Notes: generated by a model not told the origin, from the letters alone. A stretch of 64,000 nucleotides of DNA from Xestospongia bergquistia (GCA_963965975.1 OZ014422.1:496001-560000); one strand, 5' to 3'. Positions 1 through 12,154 are shown, counted from the first letter of the stretch. A program made the numbers and translations.

Positions 1-700
1 AGGTGAATCTAATAAAAGATAATAATTTAATAGTTTTTATTCTTATGCTAACCTGTTTCTGGATAAATTAGTATTTGCTTTTGTTGAATAGAAGTGTCAT
101 TATTCAAATCAACTTGTGTACTGTCTCTCTTGTTATTATTAAGGCGATGTATTATTTGATTATTAACAACATAGTATAATCGAACAGCAGTTTCACTGTC
201 ACGATATTGCCTTATTCCTATTACATAATTTTTGTGAAATTCCAATGGTTCTGATAAATAAAAATGCAATAGTCCAGATGTGCTGAAATCATATGGATTA
301 AATGTTAAACTTCTTTCACTGAGTGACACTTTGTTATAAGTATCATTGTTCTGTTCTTTCTCCCACAATGAGAGAATTGGATATTTGCTTTTTGTTAGTC
401 TCAAAACTCCCCCAATTAAAAGACTTGTAATACTTCCAGAGCAATTGAATGGATAGGATGCTAATATCCATTCTTCATTCCACATTCTATTTTTGTTAAG
501 AGGTCCATCACAAGTATCACTATTACAGATCTGTTTAGCTTTGTGTTGTAACAGTTCATAGTCCATAAACCCTTCAGTACAAGAGTTCCCTATAGTAATA
601 GTACATGTACAAATATAATATATGATATTAACTTTACAATATACTTACCAGATAATGGGACAAAGTGAAAGTGAAGGAAAGCAAATAATAAAAGATACAT
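1..700 (-). CDS. Tandem receptor A (partial, 5' part only)
   Basis: First exons of a secreted or membrane receptor, cut by the left window edge. Exon 1 (649-700) starts with ATG and encodes a hydrophobic signal peptide (MYLLLFAFLHFHFVPLS). Exon 2 (53-589) gives the first extracellular domain, opening with a CTEGFMDYELLQHKAKQIC-type segment. Exon 3 begins at 8 and runs off the window. Donors (GTAAGTAT, GTTAGC) and acceptors keep the frame (phase 1 at both junctions). Gene B, just upstream, has the same exon lengths (52 and 537 nt), so A should also carry a second domain, membrane helix and tyrosine tail beyond the window. The domain has several N-glycosylation sites and no family I can name. 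Confidence 0.85.
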
Positions 701-841
701 CTTTTGACTAAACTTTAGGGAGTGACAAAGTTATGTATAAAATATGAAACATCCGCTCACTACAATAAATAGAAAACAGTTATAATATAACGTCTTGAGA
801 TTACATCATTATAACATCATTGTAATTATTGATTTCATATT

Positions 842-1010
842 CTGTAAACAATATTTATATTATAATTAATGTGACTTGATATTCTTTATTTGATAATGTC
901 ATGTAGTCAGTAGTTTTAATGGAGGAGATAATATAGAATGTTATTATCACAATAAGTGGATTACTAAAGTCAATTCCAGTATTAACTTCTATTTTATATT
1001 AATTTGTTGC
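842..1010 (-). other. Relict or alternative receptor tail exon (unit 1)
   Basis: Downstream of gene B's stop lies a diverged copy of the receptor cytoplasmic-tail exon. On the minus strand it follows a splice-acceptor-like AAAATAG and reads in phase through ...SSIKTTDYMTLSNKEYQVTLIII and then a stop. It keeps the YMTL tyrosine motif but lacks the ITYEQL segment. Phase 1 would allow splicing straight from the membrane exon, giving a shorter tail. It may equally be a duplicated exon that is decaying. The unit recurs beside every copy of the array. Confidence 0.55.
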
Positions 1011-1176
1011 AGTTAATTACTTCTTGGAATAAATTCTGTATCTTGTATGTTAATATTTGTTGCTATGGAGATTCAAAAATTAGACAGAGATAGAACAGAG
1101 TTTTCTAACAAATACAATATAATTATCAATAAGACATCACAGTTCTCTACATTTGTATATGTTAAACTAAAGTATA

Positions 1177-2941
1177 TTAAATATAGTCATCATTATCAAC
1201 TACTGTTAATTGTTCATATGTAATATTATCTTGTGTTGGTACTAGTTCAACTAATGTGACTTGATGTTCTTTATTTGATAATGTCATGTACTCAGTATTA
1301 TCATCATCAGTTTTAATGGAGGAGGTAATATAGGAAGGATTTACTGCAGTAGGTGGATCACTCTTCACTGCTACATATACAGTCTGTAAAGAAATATTTT
1401 TATATAACAATGATGACATAGAAGACTTACTGAATGAGTTGATGTACTATGTGTAAGAATATAGTCATGCTCCTCCTCATCATTGTTGGTAACTATTTCA
1501 GTAGTAATATCATTTAGTATAAAGTACTATTAATAACTAACCATTATATTGTTTTCTATATCTTGTTATAACTATTATAAATACAGTACTAACTACTACT
1601 AATATAATAGTTAGTACAACAAGAGGTAGACCAATGTATAATAGAAGAATTGTTGGAGTAGCTAATGTAGTGAGCACAGAGGATGTTTGAGGTGGAATGA
1701 TGTTGACAGATGATGTAGTAACTGTCAGTAGTATTATAGAATAGTATCAATAATCTGTATTAAATCAATTATTTACTTACCTACACTAATAGATACAAGT
1801 GGATAATTATTTATGGTAGTTATAATGGAATAGTTGGAGTTATAGTTTTCTGGACCATTGAATTCTTGTTGATATAATATAAGGTTGCTTTTATTTGTCT
1901 GTGGTTGAAAAACAGTAAGGAAATCTCCTTCTTCTACTTGTACTAGAAAAGATGACAAATTATATCCAAATAAATTGTTGTCAATGAATGAAGCATTTTC
2001 TGAAGATAGATAAAAGTTTTGTTGTTTAAAAGTGTTCTGACTAGTTATCTGAACTATGGGAAGATCATTTTGTGAATCACTTCTTTTAGCTCCAAAAAAA
2101 ATATTTGTCAGTGTACCATTGCAAGTAATTTGAAGGGCTTTGTAAGATCTTGTTACATTATTCCAATATTGCTTCACTCTAGTAATATCTCTTGCATTTT
2201 GTGTTAAAAAATCTTTATCTGGAAAGTCATGAACACATCCAGGTGAATCTAAAAAAGAATTAATAATTTAGTAGTTTTTATTCTTATGCTAACCTGTTTC
2301 TGGATAAATTAGTATTTGCTTTTGTTGAGTAGAAGTGTCATTACTCAAATCAACCTGTGTACTGTCTCTCTTGTTATTATTAAGGCGATGTATTGTTTGA
2401 TTACTAACAACATAGTATAATCGAACAGCAGTTTCACTGTCATGATATTGCCTTATTCCTATTACATAATTTTTGTGAAATTCCAATGGTTCTGATAAAT
2501 AAAAATGCAATAGTCCAGATGTGCTGAAATCATATGGATCAAATGATAAACTTCTTTCACTGAGTGGCACTTTGTTATAAACATCATTGTTCTGTTCTTT
2601 TTTCCACAATGAGAGAATTGGATACTTGCTTTTTGTTAGTCTCAAAACTCCCCCAATTAAAAGACTGGTAATATTTCCAGAGCAATTGAATGGATAGGAT
2701 GCTAATATCCATTCTCCATTCCACATTCTATTCTTGATAAGAGATCCATTACAAACATCACTATTACAGATCTGTTTAGCTTTGTGTTGTAACAGTTCAT
2801 AGTCCATAAACCCTTCAGTACAAGAGTTCCCTATAGTAACAGTACATGTACAAATATAATATATGATATTAACTTTATAATATACTTACCAGATAATGGG
2901 ACAAAGAGAAAGTGAAGGAAAGCAAATAATAAAAGATACAT
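1177..2941 (-). CDS. Tandem receptor B, single-pass protein with ITIM-like tail
   Basis: Six exons: 2890-2941, 2294-2830, 1781-2248, 1542-1721, 1431-1492, 1177-1383. They sum to 1506 nt, 501 residues. Residues 1-17 are a signal peptide. Exons 2 and 3 encode two related beta-rich domains sharing a pattern of CxG, GG, P.i.lW, a tyrosine strand, GD and LYY/LYQ. Then come a short Ser/Thr stalk, a membrane helix (about 378-404) with a basic stop-transfer RYRKQ, and a 97-residue tail. The tail holds TVYVAV (434-439, ITSM-like), TEYMTL (463-468) and ITYEQL (487-492), an exact fit to the ITIM pattern. B lacks a 32-codon piece of stalk present in C. A type I signalling receptor is inferred; ligand unknown. 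Confidence 0.88.
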
Positions 2942-3079
2942 CTTTTGACTGAACTTTAGGGAGTGACAAAGTTATGTATATAATATGAAACATTCACTCG
3001 CTACAATAAATAACAAACAGTTATAATATAACGTTTGAAGATTACATCATTATGACATCATTGTGATTATTGATTTCAT

Positions 3080-3245
3080 ATTCTGTAAACAACATTTCTA
3101 TTATAATTAATGTGACTTGATATTCTTTATTTGATAATGTCATGTAGTCAGTAGTTTTAATGGAGGAGATAATATAGAATGTTATTATCACAATAAGTGG
3201 ATTACTAAAGTCAATTCCAGTATTAACTTCTATTTTATATTAATT
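3080..3245 (-). other. Relict or alternative receptor tail exon (unit 2)
   Basis: Near-identical to the unit at 842-1010. It lies downstream of gene C's stop and upstream of gene B's start. The frame through TTDYMTLSNKEYQVTL is open and continues further (IIIEMLFTEYE...) before a stop. Confidence 0.5.
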
Positions 3246-3417
3246 TGTTGCAGTTAATTACTTCTTGGAATAAATTCTGTATCTTGTATGTTAATATTTG
3301 TTGCTATGGAGATTCAAAAATTAGACAGAGATAGAATAGAGTTTTCTAACAAATACAATATATATATCAACAAGACATCACAGTTCTCTACATTTGTATA
3401 TGTTAAACTAAAGTATA

Positions 3418-5281
3418 TTAAATATAATCATCATTATCAACTACTGGTAATTGTTCATATGTAATATTATCTTGTGTTGGTACTAGTTCAATTAATGTGA
3501 CTAGATGTTCTTTATTTGATAATGTCATGTACTCAGTATTATCATCATCAGTTTTAATGGAGGAGGTAATATAGGAAGGATTTACTGCAGTAGGTGGATC
3601 ACTCTTCACTGCTACATATACAGTCTGTAAAGAAATATTTAATATAACAATGATGTCATAGAAGACTTACTGAATAAGTTGATGTTCTATTTGTAAGAAC
3701 ATCATCATATTCCTCCTCAACATTATTGAAAACTATTTCAGTAGTAATATCATTTAGTATAAAGTACTATTATTAACTAACCATTATATTGTTTTCTATA
3801 TCTCATTATAACTATTATAAATACAGTACTAACTACTACTAATATAATAGTTAGTAGAACTAATAGCACAACAAGAGGTAGACCAATGTATAGTGCAAGA
3901 ATGAATGATGTGTTATCAAGTACTGTAGGAATTGTTGGAGTAGCTAATGTAGTGAGTATAGAGGATGTTTGAGGTAAGAGGATGTTGACAGACAATGTTG
4001 CCATAGTTGGTATGTTTGTAGAAGTAGGATATTTGATGTGGACAGATGATGTAGTAACTGTCAGTATAGTATTATAGAATAGTATCAATAATCTGTATTA
4101 AATCAATTATTTACTTACCTACACTAATAGACACAAGTGGATAATTATTTATGTTAGTTATAATGAAATAGTTGGAGTCATAGTTCTCTGGACCATTGAA
4201 CACTTGTTCATATAATATAAGGTTGCTTTTATTTGTCTGTGGTTGAAAAATAGTAAGAAAATCTCCTTCTTCTACTTGTACTGGACAAGATGACAAATTA
4301 TATCCAAATAAATTGTTGTCAATGAATGAAGCATTTTCTGAAGATAGATAAAAGCTTTGTTGTTTAAGAGTGTTCTGACTAGTTATTTGGACTATGGGAA
4401 GATCGTTTTGTTGATCATTATTGCTTTTAGCTCCAATAAAAATATTTGTCAGAGTACCATTACAAGTAATTTGAAGGGCTTTGTAAGATCTTGTTACATT
4501 ATTCCCATATTCTTTCACTCTAGTGATATCTCTTGCATTTTGTGTTAAAAAATCTTTATTTGGAAAGTCATGAACACATCCAGGTGAATCTAATAAAAGA
4601 TAATAATTTAGTAGTTTTTATTCTTATGCTAACCTGTTTCTGGATAAATTAGTATTTGCTTTTGTTGAGTAGAAGTGTCAGTACTCAAATCAACTTGTCT
4701 ACTGTCTCTCTTGTTATTATTAAGGCGATGTATTATTTGATTATTAACAACATAGTATAATCGAACAGCAGTTTCACTGTCACGATATTGTCTTATTCCT
4801 ATTATATAATTTTTGTGAAATTCCAATGGTTCTGATAAATAAAAATGCAATAGTCCAGATGTACTGAAATCATATGGATCAAATGTTAAACTTCTTTCAC
4901 TGAGTGACACTTTGTTATAAGTATCATTGTTCTGTTCTTTCTTCCATAATGAAAGAATTGGATACTTGCTTTTTGTTAGTCTCAAATCTCCCCCAATTAA
5001 AAGACTTGTAATATTTCCAGAGCAATTGAATGGATAGGATGCTAATATCCATTCTCCATTCCACATCCTATTATTATTAAGAGGTCCATCACAAGTATCA
5101 CTATTACAGATCTGTTCAGCTTTGTGTTGTAACAGTTCATAGTCCATAAACCCTTCAGTACAAGAGTTCCCTATAGTAATAGTACATGTACAAATATAAT
5201 ATATGATATTAACTTTATAATATACTTACCAGATAATGGGACAAAGAGAAAGTGAAGGAAAGAAAATAATAAAAGATACAT
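3418..5281 (-). CDS. Tandem receptor C, single-pass protein with ITIM-like tail
   Basis: Six exons: 5230-5281, 4634-5170, 4119-4589, 3782-4057, 3671-3732, 3418-3624. They sum to 1605 nt, 534 residues. Architecture matches B: signal peptide, two extracellular domains, stalk, one membrane helix, tyrosine tail. The stalk is longer than B's (92 codons in the membrane exon against 60), with an ATPTIPTVLDNTS-like segment before the helix. Exon 5 reads EEEYDDVLTNRTSTYS, so C has one more acidic-context tyrosine than B. The last exon retains TVYVAV, TEYMTL and ITYEQL. Exon 2 differs from A and B at scattered positions only, so these three form one subgroup. Confidence 0.88.
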
Positions 5282-5404
5282 CTTTTGACTAAACTTTAGG
5301 GAGTGACAAAGTTATGTATATAATATGAAACATCTATTTACTACAAACAGTTATAGTATAGCGTCTCTAGATTACATCATTATGACATCATTGTAATTAT
5401 TTAT

Positions 5405-5560
5405 TTCATATTCTGTAAGCAACATTTGTATTATAATTAATGTGACTTGATATTCTTTATTTTGATAATGTCATGTAGTCAGTAGTTTTAATGGAGGAGA
5501 TAATATAGAATGTTATTATCACAATAAGTGGATTACTAAGTATTCTTCTATTTTATATTG
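5405..5560 (-). pseudogene. Relict receptor tail exon (unit 3), frameshifted
   Basis: Same unit as at 842-1010, but with an extra T in the TTATTTTGATAATG stretch that breaks the frame and a shortened upstream part lacking the acceptor-side sequence. It lies between genes C and D. Its decay argues that not every unit is used. Confidence 0.55.
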
Positions 5561-5736
5561 ATTTGTTGGAGTTAATTACTTGTTGGAATAAGTACCATAT
5601 CTTGTATGTTAATATTTGTTGCTATGGTGATTCAAAAAATTGGACAGGGGTAGAGGAGAGTTTTCTAACGAATACAATATATTTATCAACAAGACACCAC
5701 TGTTCTCTACATTTGTATATGTTAAGCTAAAGTATA

Positions 5737-7785
5737 TTAAATATAGTCATCATTATCAACTACTGGTAATTGTTCATATGTAATATTATCTTGTGTTAGT
5801 TCAATTAATGCGACTTGATATTCTTCATTTGATAATGTCATGTACTCAGTATTATCATCATCAGTTTTAATGGAGGAGGTAATATAGAAAGGAATTACTG
5901 TAGTAAGTGGATCACTCTTCACTGCTACAGTCTATAAAGAAATAGTTTTATATAACAATGATATTATAGAAGACTTACTGAATAAGTTGATGTACTATTT
6001 GTAGGAACATCATCATATTCCTCCTCAACATTATTGGTAACTATTTCAGTAGTAATATCATTTACTATAAAGTACTATTAATAACTAACCATTATATTGT
6101 TTTCTATATCTTATTATAACTATTATAAATACAGTACTAACTACTAATAATATAATAGTTAGTACAACAAGAGGTAGACCAATGTATAGTACAAGAATTA
6201 ATGATATGTTATCAAATACTGTAGAAATTGTTGTAGTAGTTACAGTAGCGAATATAAAGGATGTTTGAGATAGAATGATATTAACAGATGATGTAGTAAC
6301 TGTCAATAGTAACTCAGTTATAGAACTATCTAAATTATTACTCCTACCTGGAATTATAACAGTAGTAGATATAACAATATCTAGATAATAAAATATATAT
6401 AATTGTAAACACAATATAATTATTGATATATTAACATACTAAAAGATGAGGTGGAAGTAGTACTATTTGATAATGAGATAGTTACATGTTGACTTGATAT
6501 AATTGAGGAAATATCTACACCAGTAGGAACTGTAAAGATATACCAGTAATAATAATAATAATAATAATAAATTAATTGCTTAATTTTAGCAACATAAATA
6601 TATTACGCTTACCAACACTTAATGATATCAGGGGATAATTATTATTATTTAGTAGTGTTCCATTAGGCCAATAATTTTTTGGTCCATTCAATTTTTGTTG
6701 ATATAATATAAAATGACCATTTGATGGTTGATATATACTCAAGAAATCTCCACTTTGTACAGGTACTGGTGTAGATAAATTATATTGATATAAGTTAGTG
6801 GAAATAGAATAGTATTGTGAGGAGATTGTGATGTTGTAGTCCAAAACTTGTTGATAATTGTTATTACCTAATGATCTCCAAAGTTGTATATTTGGTTCAT
6901 TACTACCTGTCCCATTTCTTCCTCCAACAATAATATGTGTCACATGACCATCACATATAACATGAAGATCAGGAATATATCTTCTAGCATTATCTTGATA
7001 TGTTATGACATTTGTAATATCTTTTGATTTAGTTATCACTGTAGTTTTATTTGGAAATCCATTAATACACTGTGGTGTATCTAGGAATAAAGAACATGTA
7101 ATATTCAACCTAATTAATAAGTATTTACTTGTTTTTGAATATATTAAAACTTGTTTGTGTTCTACATTATTGACATTGTTTCCTTGTGATGTGTTAATAG
7201 TATTAAAGTTAGTGAAATCGTTTTTAAACTTATATATCATTGATTGGTTGCTATCAATGTAATATAATCGTAATATACCACTGTCATCATAGTGTCTTAA
7301 TCCAAATACTTGTCCTGATTCAAATTGTAATGGTTCTGACAAATGATATAGTAATGGACCAGATGTACTAAAATTGTATGAACCAAGTGATAATGTTCTA
7401 TCACTGCCAGATACTTTGTTATAAACTGTACTTTCTCCTTGTCTACTCCAAAGGGAAATAGTAGGATAGTCAGCTTTATTCAATCTCATATCTCCACCAA
7501 GTAAAAGACTTGTCATATTTCCAGAACAAGTAAAATTGTAGGAAGGCATTATCCACATACCATCTTTTAATCTATTCATCTCAAGAGAACCTTTACATTT
7601 ATCTTTATCACAGATCTGTTTAGCTTTGTGTTGTAACAGTTCATAGTCCATAAACCCTTCAGTACAAGAGTTCCCTATAGTGATAGTACATGTACAAATA
7701 TAATATATGATATTAACTTTATAATATACTTACCAGATAATGGGACAAAGAGAGAGTAAAGGAAAGCAAATAATAAAAGATACAT
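5737..7785 (-). CDS. Tandem receptor D, long-stalk subtype
   Basis: Seven exons: 7734-7785, 7129-7674, 6613-7080, 6440-6529, 6090-6380, 5979-6040, 5737-5931. They sum to 1704 nt, 567 residues. D and E form a second subtype: an extra 90-nt Ser/Thr-rich stalk exon, a longer membrane exon, and ectodomains clearly diverged from A-C. The first part of exon 2 (MDYELLQHKAKQIC) and the signal exon are unchanged. The exon 2 donor is the weaker AA|GTAAAT. The tail exon lacks the VY of TVYVAV but keeps TEYMTL and ITYEQL, plus EEEYDDVPT from exon 6. The second domain includes LHVICDGHVTHIIVGGRNG and PNIQLWRSLG. Confidence 0.87.
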
Positions 7786-7894
7786 CTTTTGACTAAACTT
7801 GAGGGCCTGCCAAAGTTATGTATAAATTATACAACAAACACTCACTACAATAACTAACAAACAACGTTTCGAGATTACATCATTATAACATCAT

Positions 7895-8075
7895 TGTATT
7901 TATTTATTTCATATTCTATAAACAATATTTATATTATAATTAATGTGACTTGATATTCTTTATTTGATAATGTCATGTAGTCAGTAGTTTTAATGGAGGA
8001 GATAATATAGAATGTTATTATCACAATAAGTGGATTACTAAAGTCAATTCCAGTATTAACTTCTATTTTATATTA
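7895..8075 (-). other. Relict or alternative receptor tail exon (unit 4)
   Basis: Between genes D and E. The frame through SSIKTTDYMTLSNKEYQVTL is open and the acceptor-like AAAATAG is present, as at 842-1010. Confidence 0.5.
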
Positions 8076-8251
8076 ATTTGTTGCAGTTAGTTACTTGTTG
8101 GAATAAATTCTATATCTTGTATGTTAATATTTGTTGCTATGGAGATTCAGAAAATTAGACAAAGACAGAAGAGAGTATTCTAACAAATACAATATTTTTA
8201 TCAACAAGACATCACAGTTCTCTACATTTGTATATGTTAAACTAAAGTATA

Positions 8252-9066
8252 TTAAATATAGTCATCATTATCAACTACTGGTAATTGTTCATATGTAATA
8301 TTATCTTGTGTTGGTACTAGTTCAATTAATGTGACTTGATGTTCTTTATTTGATAATGTCATGTACTCAGTATTATCATCATCAGTTTTAATGGAGGAGG
8401 TAATATAGGAAGGATTTACTGCAGTAAGTGGATCACTCTTCACTGCTACAGTCTGTAAAGAAATAGTTTTATATAACAATGATATTATAGAAGACTTACT
8501 GAATAAGTTGATGTACTATTTGTAAGAACATCATCATATTCCTCCTCAACATTACTGGAAACTATTACAGAAGTAATATCATTTAGTATAAAGTACTATT
8601 AATAACTAACCATTATATTGTTTGCTATATTTTATTATAACTATTATAAATACAGTACTAACTACTATTAATATAATAGTTAGTACAACAAGAGGTAGAC
8701 CAATGTATAGTACAAGAATTAATGATGTGTTATCAAATACTGTAGGAATTGTTAGAGTAGTTACAGTAGCGAATATAGAGGATGTTTGAGGTAGAATGAT
8801 GTTGACAGATGATGTAGTAACTGTTAATAGTAACTCAGTTATAGAACTATCTAAATTATTATTACTACTTGGAATTATAACAGTAGTAGATATAACAATA
8901 TCTAGATAATAAAATATATATAATTGTAAATATAATATAATTATTGATATATTAACATACTAGAAGATGAGGTGGAAGTAGTACTATTTGATAATGAGAT
9001 AGTTACAGGTTGACTTGATATAATTGAGGAAGTATCCATAACAGTAGGAACTGTAAAGATATACCA

Positions 9067-9130
<64 letters not shown>

Positions 9131-10384
9131 TAATAATAATAATAATAATGATGATGATTAATAAATAAATAAATAAACAATTATAACAACATAAATATAT
9201 TACACTTACCAACACTTAAAGATATCAGAGGATAATCATTCTCATTTAATAGTATTCCATTAGGCCAATAATTTTTTGGACCATTCAATTCTTGTTGATA
9301 TATTATAAAATGACCATTTGATGGTTGGTAGATACCTAAGTAATCTCCACTTTGTACAGGTACTGGTGTAGATAAATTATATTGATATAAATTAGTGGAA
9401 ATAGAATAGTATTGTGAGGAGATTGTGATGTTGTAGTCCAAAACTTGTTGATAACTGTTATTACCTAATGATCTCCAAAGTTGTATATTTGGTTCATTAC
9501 TACCTGTGTCAATTCTTCCTCCAACAATAATATGTGTCACATGACTATCACATGTAACATGAAGATCAGGAATATATCTCATAACCCCATCTTCATATTT
9601 TATGACACTTGTAATATCTCTTGATTTGGTTATCACTGTAGTTTCATTTGGAAATCCATTAATACACTGTGGTGTATCTAGGAATAAAGAGCATATAATA
9701 TTTAATTATTATGAATAATGCACTTACCTGTATATGGATGAAGTAAAACTTGTCCATAGATTGTCTTTGAACTATCAATATCATGATTGTCTTGTGTATC
9801 AATAGTATTAGAGTTAACATCATTTAACTTATATATCATTGATTGATCATTATCAATGTAATACAATCGTAATATACCATTGTTATCATAGTGTCTTAAT
9901 CCAAGTACTTGTCCTGATTCAAATTGTAATGGTTCTGACAAATGATATAGTAATGGACCAGATGTACTAAAATTGTATGGATCAAGTGATAATGTTCTAT
10001 CACTGCTAGATACTTTGTTATAAACTGTACTTCCTCCTTGTCTACTCCAGAGGGAAATAGTAGGATAGTCAGCTTTATTCAATCTCATATCTCCACCAAG
10101 TAAAAGACTTGTGATATTTCCAGAACAAGTAAAGTTGTAGGAAGGCATTATCCACATTCCATCTCTTAATCTATTCATCTCAAGAGAACCTTTACAAACA
10201 TCATTATTACAGATCTGTTTAGCTTTGTGTTGTAACAGTTCATAGTCCATAAACCCTTCAATACAAGAGTTCCCTATAGTAATAGTACATGTACAAATAT
10301 AATATATGATATTAACTTTATAATATACTTACCAGATAATGGGACAAAGAGAAAGTGAAGGAAAGCAAATAATAAAAGATACAT
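8252..10384 (-). CDS. Tandem receptor E, long-stalk subtype
   Basis: Seven exons: 10333-10384, 9728-10273, 9210-9677, 8961-9050, 8611-8901, 8500-8561, 8252-8452. They sum to 1710 nt, 569 residues. It is closest to D: the same extra stalk exon and the same second-domain signature (PNIQLWRSLGNN, PVPVQSGDYLGIYQPSNG). The tail carries EEEYDDVLTNSTST, TEYMTL and ITYEQL. Intron 3 contains a long (TAA)n microsatellite, a short form of which is also in D at the same place. E is the most upstream gene of the array; unrelated sequence begins after about 10.66 kb. Confidence 0.88.
9067..9150. repeat. (TAA)n microsatellite in receptor E intron 3
   Basis: Uninterrupted TAA/ATA triplets with a short interruption near 9126. 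A much shorter TAA run occupies the same intron of receptor D (6545-6567), so the tract predates that duplication and expanded in E. The open frames it creates (poly-Tyr, poly-Ile) are artefacts. Confidence 0.9.
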
Positions 10385-10489
10385 CTTTTGACTGAACTTT
10401 AGGGCCTGCCAAAGTTATGTATAAATTATACAACAAACACTCACTACAATAACTAACAAATAACGTCTCTAGATTACATCATTATAACA

Positions 10490-10660
10490 TCACTGTAATT
10501 ATTTATTCTGTAAACAATATTTGTATTATAATTAATCTGACTTGATATTCTTTATTTGATAATGTCATGTAGTCAGTAGTTTTAATGGAGGAAGAAAGAT
10601 TTGTTGCAATAAGTGGATCATTAAAGTCAATTCCAATATTACTATGTTATATTGATTTAT
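10490..10660 (-). pseudogene. Orphan receptor tail exon upstream of the array
   Basis: Fifth copy of the tail-exon unit, reading DPLIATNLSSSIKTTDYMTL and on through SNKEYQVRLI on the minus strand. No receptor gene lies to its right, so it is either the 3' end of a lost sixth gene or a piece that duplicates with each promoter. Confidence 0.5.
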
Positions 10661-10984
10661 TACAATTAATTAGAGTTAACAACACAGACAAGGATATGTC
10701 TATTAATTGTTATGATATATATAACAATTAATAATAATGAGGTAAATGAATTGTTAGTATATAATGTCTTTGTATGGATAACTAATAAATCTATAGATAG
10801 ATAACTGGTATGTATGGACATATAACCACATGTAGTATGGATCAATAAATGCTTAGTATGGATGCATTATTATAATCTACATATTGTTAAGACTATTTAT
10901 AAAATTTTAATAACTATATTGACTTTAAAGTAACTTAATAAATCAAAATACATGTTTACAAAAGAAAATAAACAAAACAGACAC

Positions 10985-11325
10985 TCTTGTCCTGAGTCAA
11001 ATCACCTGACTTAACTTGCCATGTGGGGCCTCCTACTTAGTATCCAGGATTCCTGGTTAGAGTTAATCCACTTCTCTGGCTGCTAAGCAGCACTTGCTAG
11101 TTACACTTAAAACATGATAACCATTAGATGAAGTAATTCTGGCTGGAGTGTTGCCTCTTACTTCAAGCCAGCTGTACTATGTTTTGAGATAATGTATGTC
11201 ATTGTCAAGCAGACAGGGAATGCAACCACCATGCCTCTTCTCATTTAAAGGGAGACAACCAGCCATATCCTAATCCACATTGTAGGGATACTCTTACAAG
11301 TATACTGGAAACCACCTCACAATTA
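10985..11325 (-). repeat. Dispersed repeat, copy 1 (SINE-like, diverged)
   Basis: The reverse complement aligns with 55.30-55.67 kb and 55.99-56.25 kb. Shared blocks include GGCTGGTTGTCTCCCTTTAAA (or close variants), GGCAACACTCCAGCCAG, AATCCTGGATA and GGAGGCCCCAC, in the same order. In that orientation it ends in T-rich sequence. No coding capacity is seen. An unnamed non-autonomous element is the simplest reading; I found no clear pol III promoter boxes. Confidence 0.7.
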
Positions 11326-11567
11326 ATTGGATCAAGATTGGTGACTTATTAATAAGTCATCAACTTATTAAATATATATTAATGTGTCATGAACTCATTA
11401 AAACTGATAATAATTGTTTACAAAAACTATAATATCTAAAATACACAACAATAGCTAATTCTCATAAACTTTGCCTCATTTTGATGTATAATAGATAAAT
11501 AATATATATATATAACTAATAAATAGATGAATGAATTAAATTAATCATCAATTTATATATTTGCTAA

Positions 11568-12018
11568 TAAAGTCTAAATATAAGCTCCATTGTACTTAAT
11601 TACTAAATATAAGCTCTATTGTACTTAATTACTCAATATAAGCTCCATTGTACTTAATTACTCAATATAAGCTCCATTGTACTTAATTACTCAATATAAG
11701 CTCCATTGTACTTAATTACTAAATATAAGCTCCATTGTACTTAATTACTAAATATAAGCTCCATTGTACTTAATTACTAAATATAAGCTCCATTGTACTT
11801 AATTACTAAATATAAGCTCCATTGTACTTAATTACTAAATATAAGCTCCATTGTACTTAATTACTAAATATAAGCTCCATTGTACTTAATTACTAAATAT
11901 AAGGTCCATTGTACTTAATTACTCAATATAAGCTCCATTGTACTTAATTACTAAATATAAGCTCCATTGTACTTAATTACTAAATATAAGCTCCATTGTA
12001 CTTAATTACTAAATATAA
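11568..12018. repeat. 29-bp minisatellite, about 15 copies
   Basis: Direct head-to-tail repeat of a unit beginning TAAATATAAGCTCCATTG and ending TACTTAATTAC, with rare single-base variants (TCAATATAAG, CTCTATTG, GGTCCATT). It lies between receptor E and the dispanin gene. There are no spacers between units, so it is not a CRISPR array. Confidence 0.95.
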
Positions 12019-12154
12019 GTAAATTTTAAAGTAAATTGTCATATCTTAAGATTTAATCTTTGTCTATAATAATAACATAACAACTTATGGAGATAATATC
12101 CATTAATAATAACACAAATAAACATATTGTGACAATACATAAATGATCTGAGTG

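Noticed and set aside
8941..9215. Poly-Tyr and poly-Ile open frames
   Set aside because: Produced by the (TAA)n microsatellite in receptor E intron 3.
11568..12018. 29-bp direct repeats as a CRISPR array
   Set aside because: Units are contiguous with no spacers, and the context is animal DNA.
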